Source: Clostridia bacterium (lineage in GTDB: Bacteria > Bacillota_A > Clostridia > Oscillospirales > Acutalibacteraceae). From it: DNA of 12,322 bases. Each line of letters begins with the position of its first letter. Position 1 is the stretch's first letter. The translations under genes and the position numbers were made by a program. Below the pieces are notes generated by a model that saw only the letters and a program-made list of their open reading frames with translations, was not told where the DNA came from and made no database searches. Shown here one piece after another: positions 7,964 through 12,322 of the stretch. The DNA lies in contig JAFVTJ010000003.1 in assembly GCA_017503305.1 (NCBI GenBank), positions 1-12,322 of the forward strand, given 5' to 3'.

Positions 7964-7976
7964 AGGAGGAACCTTT

Positions 7977-9893
7977 ATGTCTAATAAAAAATTCTATATT
8001 ACAACCGCCATCGCCTACGCTTCAAGCAAGCCGCACATCGGCAACGCTTATGATATCGTGCTTGCTGATATGATCGCCCGCTATAAAAAAATGCAGGGCT
8101 TTGACGTTTTCTTTATGACAGGCTCTGACGAGCACGGCCAAAAGATTGAAGAATACGCTAAAAAGGCAGGCATTACCCCAAAGGAATACGTTGACAATGC
8201 CGCACAGGTTATTAAGGACGTTTGGAACAGCCTTAATACCGATTATGATAAATTCATCCGTACAACCGATGCCGACCACGAAAAAGCCGTTCAAAAGATT
8301 TTTACAAAGCTTTACGAACAGGGCGATATTTATAAAGGTCACTACGAAGGCAAATACTGCGTTCCTTGTGAATCCTTCTTTACCCCTTCACAGCTAATAG
8401 ACGGCAAATGCCCCGACTGCGGCAGAGAAGTTATTGACTCTCAAGAAGAAGCTTATTTCTTAAAGCTTAGCAAATATCAGGATAAATTGCTCGAATACTA
8501 CGAACAACACCCCGATTTCATCCTCCCCGAATCCCGCAAGAACGAAATGATTAACAACTTCTTAAAGCCAGGTCTTACCGACCTTTGCGTTTCCCGTTCT
8601 TCATTTACTTGGGGCGTTCCGGTTGAATTCGACAAAAAGCACGTAACTTACGTTTGGATTGATGCTCTTTCCAACTACATCACAGGTATCGGCTACAACC
8701 CGCAAGGCTCTACCGAGCAGTTTAGTAGCCTTTGGCCTGCTGATTTGCACGTTATCGGTAAAGACATTGTGCGATTCCACACAATCTATTGGCCCATTAT
8801 TTTAATGGCTTTGGGTCTTCCGCTTCCGAAACAGGTTTTAGGTCATCCCTGGGTGCTTGTGGGCGAAGATAAAATGAGTAAATCCAAGGGTAACGTAATC
8901 TATGCTGACGAGCTTGCAAAGCGCTTCGGCATTGACGCTGTTCGTTACTACTTGTTATCCGAAATTCCTTTCGCGCAAGACGGCACAATCACCTACGAAA
9001 GCTTTATCACAAAGTTTAATACCGACCTTGCAAATACCTTAGGTAACCTTGTAAACCGCTCTATCGCTATGACTAACAAGTATTTTGGCGGTACTGTAAC
9101 TAAGGGCGAAATTTTTGACGACTTTGACCGCGAGCTTATAGCTTGTGCAAAGGAATCAATCGAAAAATATCACAGTCTTATGGACCTTTACCGCAACGCC
9201 GACGCGGTTGAAGCAGTTATGACACTCGCTCGCCGTTGCAACAAATATATTGACGAAACTGCACCTTGGGCACTTGCTAAGGACGAAGCAAATAAAGACC
9301 GCCTTAACGCAGTTCTTTACAACTTGCTCGAATGTATCCGAATTCTCGGCACCTTGCTTTACCCAATTATGCCCGATTCTTGTAATAGCATTAAAGCGCA
9401 AATTTGCAATAGCGACACCGCTTTAGAATTCGGCTTAACCGAAAGCTTTACCGTAGGCGCTGCTACTCCTTTGTTTGCTCGCATTGATATGGAAAAGGCT
9501 TTGACTGAAATCGCCGAAGAGCAAGCTAAAAAGGCGGCCGTTAAGGAAAAGGCTGAAAACGTGGCAACTATTGCCCAAATCGGCATTGAAGACTTTATGA
9601 AGATTGAACTTACCGCCGCTAAAATCGTTGACTGTGAAGCAGTTCCCAAGGCTAAAAAGCTTTTGAAACTCACTCTCGACGACGGCAACGGCACACGCAC
9701 AGTGGCATCGGGTATCGCTAAATTCTACACCCCCGACGAACTAAAGGGCAAAACCGTTATTTTGGTTTCAAACCTTAAGCCCGCAAAGCTTTGCGGTATT
9801 GAATCCCAAGGTATGATTTTAGCCGCCGACTGTGGCGAAGACGTTAAGGTAATCTTCTTAGACGATATCCCCGCAGGTAGCAAGATAAGATAA
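7977..9893 (+). CDS. metG: Methionyl-tRNA synthetase with C-terminal tRNA-binding domain
   Basis: MetG charges tRNA-Met with methionine using ATP, supplying both initiator and elongator tRNA. The 638-residue protein has the class I Rossmann core with the HIGH-type motif HIGN (20-23), here in KPHIGNAY. A zinc knuckle C128-x2-C131 ... C145-x2-C148 follows, then the KMSKS loop at 299-303. The helical anticodon-binding domain comes next. From about residue 537 there is an EMAP/Trbp111-like OB-fold (IEDFMKIELTAAKI ... SNLKPAKLCGIESQGM), which raises tRNA affinity and usually mediates dimerisation. All catalytic signatures are intact and the length is normal for the C-terminally extended type. A strong AGGAGG site precedes the ATG. 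Only 13 bases separate it from the upstream gene, so there is no room for a T-box leader; expression should follow the operon promoter. Its stop codon overlaps the tatD start. Confidence 0.97.
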   Translation: MSNKKFYITTAIAYASSKPHIGNAYDIVLADMIARYKKMQGFDVFFMTGSDEHGQKIEEYAKKAGITPKEYVDNAAQVIKDVWNSLNTDYDKFIRTTDADHEKAVQKIFTKLYEQGDIYKGHYEGKYCVPCESFFTPSQLIDGKCPDCGREVIDSQEEAYFLKLSKYQDKLLEYYEQHPDFILPESRKNEMINNFLKPGLTDLCVSRSSFTWGVPVEFDKKHVTYVWIDALSNYITGIGYNPQGSTEQFSSLWPADLHVIGKDIVRFHTIYWPIILMALGLPLPKQVLGHPWVLVGEDKMSKSKGNVIYADELAKRFGIDAVRYYLLSEIPFAQDGTITYESFITKFNTDLANTLGNLVNRSIAMTNKYFGGTVTKGEIFDDFDRELIACAKESIEKYHSLMDLYRNADAVEAVMTLARRCNKYIDETAPWALAKDEANKDRLNAVLYNLLECIRILGTLLYPIMPDSCNSIKAQICNSDTALEFGLTESFTVGAATPLFARIDMEKALTEIAEEQAKKAAVKEKAENVATIAQIGIEDFMKIELTAAKIVDCEAVPKAKKLLKLTLDDGNGTRTVASGIAKFYTPDELKGKTVILVSNLKPAKLCGIESQGMILAADCGEDVKVIFLDDIPAGSKIR

Positions 9894-10678
9894 TGGAATT
9901 TTCGAATATTAAACCTTTTTCTGGAGCTAAAATTTTCGATTCCCACGCCCATTATGATGATAACCGTTTTGACGGTGTTTTGGACGAATTATTACCCAAA
10001 ATTCACGAAATGGGCGTTGAAAGAATCGTAAACTGCGGTTGCGACAATGAAACCAACGCTAAGTGTTTAGAAATTGCCGAAAAATTCCCCTTTGCGTATT
10101 CGGCGGTGGGCATTCACTCGTGTAATTACGATTCGGGCACTACTATTGCCGATATTCGCGAATTTGCAAAGCACGAAAAATGCGTTGCCATTGGTGAAAT
10201 AGGGCTCGATTACTATTGGGAGCCCGACGCAAAGGCGATTCAAAAAAAGCTTTTTACAGAGCAAATTGAATTAGCCAAAGAATTGAGTTTACCGATAATC
10301 GTGCACGACCGTGAAGCCCACGGCGACGTTTTGGAAATACTTAAAGAGTATAAACCAAAGGGCGTTGTTCACAGCTTTTCGGGCAGTGTAGAAATGGCGC
10401 AGGAAATCTTAAAATTGGGGATGTATTTAGGCATTGGCGGGGTTATAACCTTTAAAAATGCCAAAAAATTACCCGATGTAGTAAAAATGCTACCGCTCGA
10501 CCGATTACTGCTTGAAACCGATGCGCCTTATCTTTCACCCGTGCCATTCAGAGGCAAAACCAATCATTCCGAAATGATTTATTTAACAGCACAAAAAATT
10601 GCCGCAATTAAAGAAACCACACTCGACGAAATTTTGGAAATTTCTTACAATAACGCCAATAATCTGTGCGGTTTATAA
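9893..10678 (+). CDS. tatD: TatD family metal-dependent hydrolase / DNase
   Basis: This 261-residue TIM-barrel metallohydrolase belongs to the TatD/YcfH family. Metal ligands and catalytic residues are all visible: DSHAH (16-20, H18 and H20), GEIGLD with E102, HDRE with H138, HSFSG with H160 and ETDAPYL with D210. Members are divalent-metal-dependent 3'-5' DNases, and YcfH-type genes very commonly follow metG. The start overlaps the metG stop by one base (TAATG) and has no good ribosome binding site, so translation is probably coupled to metG. The N-terminus is about 13 residues longer than usual before the F-DSHAH motif. An in-frame ATT at codon 14 with GGAG 5 bases upstream would give the usual length, but ATT starts are very rare. 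It is the last clear gene of the operon, followed at 10687 by a hairpin. Confidence 0.95.
   Translation: MEFSNIKPFSGAKIFDSHAHYDDNRFDGVLDELLPKIHEMGVERIVNCGCDNETNAKCLEIAEKFPFAYSAVGIHSCNYDSGTTIADIREFAKHEKCVAIGEIGLDYYWEPDAKAIQKKLFTEQIELAKELSLPIIVHDREAHGDVLEILKEYKPKGVVHSFSGSVEMAQEILKLGMYLGIGGVITFKNAKKLPDVVKMLPLDRLLLETDAPYLSPVPFRGKTNHSEMIYLTAQKIAAIKETTLDEILEISYNNANNLCGL
10623..10651 (+). promoter_or_regulatory. Possible internal promoter for the N-rich mini-protein
   Basis: TCGACG (4/6 match to TTGACA) at 10623-10628, a 17-base spacer and TACAAT (5/6) at 10646-10651 lie in the 3' end of tatD. Transcription from here would start near 10658 and give a leader carrying the 10687-10727 hairpin. A chance match is quite possible. 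Confidence 0.25.
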
Positions 10679-10686
10679 AAGAATAA

Positions 10687-10733
10687 TCACCCCGTTTTCA
10701 CAAATAATAAAAGTGAAAGTGGGGTGACTTTTT
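10687..10733 (+). terminator. Hairpin after tatD: probable terminator that also contains a ribosome binding site
   Basis: A 15-bp stem, 10687-10701 paired with 10713-10727 with two G-T wobbles, has an 11-base A-rich loop and is followed by CTTTTT. It starts 8 bases after the tatD stop, as expected for the operon terminator. The 3' arm ends in GGGGTGA (10721-10727), which is also a good ribosome binding site 7 bases before the ATG at 10735. The same RNA structure could therefore end the operon and hide the start site of the next small gene. Confidence 0.75.
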
Positions 10734-10734
10734 A

Positions 10735-10881
10735 ATGGATAACTACAACAACAAAAACAATCAAAACAAAAACGACCAAAACAAGCAAAACAAAAATCGT
10801 AACGACCAAAATCGTAACGACCAGAACCGCAAAGATCAAAACCGTAACGACCAGAACAAAAAATATGAAAATAATAGATAA
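10735..10881 (+). CDS. 48-residue Asn-rich low-complexity mini-protein
   Basis: ATG at 10735 opens a 48-codon frame ending in TAA at 10879-10881. GGGGTGA stands 7 bases upstream and an intrinsic terminator follows 17 bases after the stop, so the unit has a full gene layout. The product is 19 Asn, 7 Gln, 7 Lys, 6 Asp, 5 Arg, 2 Tyr, 1 Glu and the start Met. It has no other hydrophobic residue, no Cys and no Gly, so it cannot fold as a globular domain or cross a membrane. From residue 22 it is four units of R-(N/K)-D-Q-N. It should be cytosolic, disordered and highly soluble. I do not recognise a family. Small Asn/Gln-rich proteins made in spores are one analogy, but the sequence gives no direct support. 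It might also be a non-coding repeat that happens to be open. Confidence 0.55.
   Translation: MDNYNNKNNQNKNDQNKQNKNRNDQNRNDQNRKDQNRNDQNKKYENNR
10798..10857 (+). repeat. Four 15-bp tandem repeats inside the mini-protein gene
   Basis: Units begin at 10798, 10813, 10828 and 10843, each of the form CG(T/C)AA(C/A)GA(C/T)CA(A/G)AA(T/C) or close to it. Each encodes R-(N/K)-D-Q-N. Several changes between units are silent (CGT/CGC, CAA/CAG, AAT/AAC, GAC/GAT). This fits repeat growth by slippage followed by selection on the encoded amino acids. Confidence 0.75.
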
Positions 10882-10898
10882 GTTGCCGTATATAGTTT

Positions 10899-10927
10899 AA
10901 AGGAGAGTGTAACCCACTCTCCTTTTT
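10899..10927 (+). terminator. Intrinsic terminator after the mini-protein gene
   Basis: AAAGGAGAGTG (10899-10909) pairs perfectly with CACTCTCCTTT (10915-10925) around a 5-base loop, and the T-run continues to 10927. It stands 17 bases after the mini-protein stop and supports that unit being transcribed separately. Confidence 0.85.
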
Positions 10928-10952
10928 CATATACCACACTAAATTCTAGGAC

Positions 10953-11001
10953 AAAAAGGCTCTCCCTATGGGAGAGCTCCCGCTTTAGCGGGTGAGAGGG
11001 C
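10953..11001 (+). repeat. Palindromic repeat copy A (49 bp)
   Basis: The copy has an AAAAAG lead, a hairpin GCTCTCCC-TAT-GGGAGAGC, a second hairpin CCCGCT-TT-AGCGGG and a GTGAGAGGGC tail. It is 45/49 identical to copy B at 11479-11527. Two of the four differences are a compensatory pair in the second stem (T-A here, C-G in B). On the minus strand the first hairpin is followed by CTTTTTG, so it can end leftward transcription of the DUF559 gene, whose stop is 2 bases away. Confidence 0.9.
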
Positions 11002-11003
11002 TT

Positions 11004-11381
11004 TCATCTCTGATTTTCAAGCCTTTCTTTAATTGTTTTATCAATCACAATACAAACACCCGCAAAATTTTCATTTATATCCTTATTAGAAAAACGCAAA
11101 ACATATAAGCCGTATTTTTCTAAAATTTCCGTTCTTGCTTTGTCGTATTCTTGACCCTGTAGCATATAATGCTGTGAGCCGTCAAGTTCTATCACAAGTC
11201 GAGCCTTATGGCAATAAAAATCCGCTATAAAATTATCTATGATTCGTTGTTTATATATTTTTACAGGATAACAACGCAAAAAATCATACCATAAGTGATT
11301 TTCTTGACGTGTCATATTACGGCGTAGTATTCTTGCGACTTTTAGTAGACTATCGTTTTTCTTAAGTTTCGAATGTTCCAT
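11004..11381 (-). CDS. DUF559 endonuclease-domain protein (Vsr-like fold)
   Basis: This 125-residue cytosolic protein is a complete stand-alone DUF559 domain, related to the very-short-patch-repair (Vsr) and PD-(D/E)xK nuclease folds. After a short helix it has the family opening 'aRiLRrnMTrqEnhLWydfLR' with a conserved Glu. The core NFIADFYC ... LVIELDGSQH follows, holding the Asp and ExD catalytic-type residues, then Y-D-x-x-R and the closing 'GlyVLRFsNkDI..N'. No partner methyltransferase or helicase is nearby. I choose ATG at 11379-11381. The frame stays open six codons further to a GTG at 11399, but those codons are part of repeat C, which also supplies GGAG and GGGTGA upstream of the ATG. 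Repeat A stands just after the stop. The substrate is unknown; a role in nicking or cutting the flanking repeats is speculation. Confidence 0.85.
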   Translation of the reverse strand: MEHSKLKKNDSLLKVARILRRNMTRQENHLWYDFLRCYPVKIYKQRIIDNFIADFYCHKARLVIELDGSQHYMLQGQEYDKARTEILEKYGLYVLRFSNKDINENFAGVCIVIDKTIKERLENQR

Positions 11382-11384
11382 TTT

Positions 11385-11436
11385 CACCCACTCCGTCACG
11401 GCTAAGCCGTGCCACCTCTCCCACGGGGCGAGGCTT
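11385..11436 (-). repeat. Palindromic repeat copy C (inverted, diverged)
   Basis: Read on the minus strand this has the same two-hairpin plan as A and B. The first hairpin is CCTCGCCC-CGT-GGGAGAGG, with one mismatch. The second is CACGGC-TTA-GCCGTG, followed by a GACGGAGTGGGTG tail matching the GTGAGAGGG tail of A and B in position. Only the GGGAGAG core and the layout are shared with A and B, so it is a different subfamily. It lies directly before the DUF559 start. Confidence 0.7.
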
Positions 11437-11452
11437 TAACTTTTTTGAATTT

Positions 11453-11480
11453 ATAATATAATACTTATGATTATCCTCAA
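11453..11480 (-). promoter_or_regulatory. Possible promoter of the DUF559 gene
   Basis: On the minus strand TTGAGG (complement of 11475-11480), a 16-base spacer and TATTAT (complement of 11453-11458) lie in the AT-rich gap between repeats B and C. The transcript would begin near 11446 and carry repeat C as its leader. The -35 overlaps the first two bases of repeat B. Confidence 0.35.
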
Positions 11481-11527
11481 AAAGGCTCTCCCCTTGGGAG
11501 AGCTCCCGCCTTGGCGGGTGAGAGGGC
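11479..11527 (+). repeat. Palindromic repeat copy B (49 bp)
   Basis: This is a direct copy of repeat A with the same order: AAAAAG, GCTCTCCC-CTT-GGGAGAGC, CCCGCC-TT-GGCGGG, GTGAGAGGGC. On the minus strand, reading from the ABC-F stop 24 bases away, the GC-rich stem is followed by CTTTTTG. The copy should therefore act as the intrinsic terminator of the ABC-F gene. Confidence 0.9.
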
Positions 11528-11551
11528 GTTTAAACTAAAACTTAAACGAAT

Positions 11552-12322
11552 CTACTCCGCTAATTCTTCCCACTGGGCAAAGGCGGTTTCAAGTTCCGTC
11601 TGCAAGGCTTCAAGCCTTTCGCCCATTTCGGCTAGCTTTACATAATCTGAAAGGTTTTCTTCTTTGGCTTGTTCGGTTTCCAAAGCGGTTATTTCTTGCT
11701 CTAAACGAGCAATTTTTTCTTCCGCCTTTTGGAGCGCCTTTTCGCGCCTTGCCTTTTCTTTTAAAGGGGTTGTAAAGGTTTTCTTTTCTTTGGGCTTATT
11801 CTCCGCTACAGGCTCCGCTGTGGGCGCTTTCGCCTTGGATAAATATTCACTGTAGCCGAACCTGTAATAATCGGTAGCACCCTTTTTAAAGTCGAGAAGC
11901 GAGGTTGAAATTTCCTTTATAAAATAGCGGTCGTGCGATACGAATATAACAGTACCCGGAAAATTTTTCAAAATTTCTTCAAGCGTTTCTTTACCTACAA
12001 TATCAAGGTGGTTTGTCGGCTCGTCCAAAATCAAGAAATTAGGCCTTTTTTGGAAAATTTTGCAAAGAGCCAAGCGCACACGCTCCCCACCCGAGAGCAT
12101 ATCTACCGTTTTAAAAACGTCTTCGCCGCTGAAAAGGAATGCGCCCAAAGCCGACCTTGCTTCAAAATCGTTAAGCGCAGGGAAAGCCGACATAAAATCT
12201 TCTAAAATAGTATCAGACGAAGAATAAAGCGCCATTTGCTGATCGAAATAGCCAATACTAACACGTGGACCGAACTTATACTCACCCGAAAGGGCGCGAA
12301 CACTACCCATAAGGGTTTTAAT
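11552..12322 (-). CDS. ABC-F family ATPase, C-terminal half (5' end outside window)
   Basis: The visible 256 residues are the second ATPase domain and C-terminal extension of a duplicated-ABC protein without membrane segments. The first codons at the window edge read I-K-T-L-M-G-S, the stretch right after a Walker A 'GKST', so the true start and the first ABC domain lie to the right. Visible motifs are IGYFDQQ (Q-loop), LSGGERVRLAL (signature), FLILDEPTNHLD (Walker B and D-loop) and VSHDRYF (H-loop). After a Pro/Lys-rich linker comes a charged coiled coil (about the last 70 residues) of the Uup/YdiF type. ABC-F proteins act on the ribosome as translation factors or antibiotic-protection proteins. 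The C-terminal coiled coil favours a housekeeping Uup/YdiF-like member, but resistance types cannot be excluded without the interdomain linker. Repeat B just after the stop looks like its terminator. Confidence 0.92.
   Translation of the reverse strand: MKTLMGSVRALSGEYKFGPRVSIGYFDQQMALYSSSDTILEDFMSAFPALNDFEARSALGAFLFSGEDVFKTVDMLSGGERVRLALCKIFQKRPNFLILDEPTNHLDIVGKETLEEILKNFPGTVIFVSHDRYFIKEISTSLLDFKKGATDYYRFGYSEYLSKAKAPTAEPVAENKPKEKKTFTTPLKEKARREKALQKAEEKIARLEQEITALETEQAKEENLSDYVKLAEMGERLEALQTELETAFAQWEELAE

Larger units (their letters stand above)
10953..11527. mobile_element. Candidate mobile cassette: DUF559 endonuclease gene inside palindromic repeats
   Basis: A single small nuclease gene is bounded almost to the base by related hairpin repeats. 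Copy A ends 2 bases from its stop codon, and inverted copy C begins 3 bases from its start codon. A second direct copy, B, lies about 40 bases further out. The unit sits between the terminators of two unrelated convergent transcripts, a typical safe insertion place. No transposase, terminal target duplication or attachment site is visible, so mobility is inferred from layout only. Confidence 0.35.

Noticed and set aside
7964..7976. Possible T-box or other leader before metG
   Set aside because: Only 13 bases separate metG from the preceding gene, and they are filled by the AGGAGG site. No T-box elements fit.
9921..9934. ATT start at codon 14 of tatD, with GGAG 5 bases upstream
   Set aside because: It would give the usual TatD length, but ATT starts are extremely rare and the TAATG overlap with metG explains initiation well. 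Kept only as a remark.
10798..10857. Tandem 15-bp units as a possible CRISPR array or iteron set
   Set aside because: The units are contiguous without spacers, are a multiple of three and encode a peptide repeat. There is no cas or replication gene nearby.
10673..10939. Minus-strand 88-codon frame rich in Cys, Phe and Gly opposite the mini-protein
   Set aside because: Its unusual composition is just the complement of the Asn/Asp/Gln codons. It overlaps two plus-strand hairpins and has no convincing ribosome binding site.
11397..11411. CACGGCTAAGCCGTG palindrome as a possible operator
   Set aside because: It is the second hairpin of repeat C and matches the plan of the other repeat copies, so no separate operator is needed to explain it.
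11527..11548. CGTTTAA/TTAAACG inverted repeat beside repeat B as an insertion mark or terminator
   Set aside because: It is seven AT-rich pairs with no T-run and no matching copy beside repeat A, so there is no evidence that it is a target duplication or a working terminator.

Overview
The window looks like a chromosomal segment of a Gram-positive Clostridia-type bacterium, probably Oscillospirales. This is inferred from AT-rich intergenic DNA, strong GGAGG-type ribosome binding sites, TTGACA/TATAAT-type promoters, hairpin-plus-T terminators and the gene families present. No rRNA, tRNA, CRISPR array or classical insertion sequence is visible. Most of the window is housekeeping; the accessory material is concentrated at 10.6-11.5 kb.

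Layout: (1) 1-1458, minus strand, the start of a large membrane-anchored extracytoplasmic protein that runs off the left edge. (2) 1459-1574, a compact back-to-back promoter region. (3) 1575-3229, plus strand, a three-gene run: flavin-reductase-like protein, YfcE-type phosphodiesterase and a maltose/galactoside O-acetyltransferase-type enzyme, closed by a perfect hairpin terminator. (4) 3275-4513, minus strand, a complete enolase transcribed alone. (5) 4649-10678, plus strand, a tight operon from an extended -10 promoter: rlmB (23S rRNA methyltransferase), an 848-residue degenerate P-type-ATPase-like membrane protein, metG (methionyl-tRNA synthetase) and tatD (metal-dependent DNase). (6) 10679-10930, a hairpin, a 48-residue Asn/Gln/Lys/Arg/Asp-only mini-protein and a terminator. 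(7) 10953-11527, a compact cassette: a DUF559 (Vsr-like) endonuclease gene enclosed within a few bases by hairpin-forming repeats. (8) 11552-12322, minus strand, the C-terminal half of an ABC-F ATPase that runs off the right edge.

Three places deserve the most attention. The first is the operon protein at 5417-7963. It keeps the eight-helix layout and nucleotide-domain fold signatures of a P1B-type ATPase, but has lost the canonical catalytic motifs (DKTGT, TGDN, GDGxND, TGES and the HP dipeptide), and carries a roughly 300-residue polar, probably disordered N-terminal extension. It looks like a pseudo-transporter kept in a translation-related operon. The second is the DUF559 gene with its flanking palindromic repeats. 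Two direct copies are 45/49 identical with a compensatory base-pair change, and an inverted related copy appears to supply the gene's ribosome binding site. This resembles in layout, but not in protein family, the REP/RAYT systems. The third is the N-rich mini-protein, whose ribosome binding site lies in the 3' arm of a strong hairpin just after tatD.

All family assignments come from reading motifs by eye; no database search was run.
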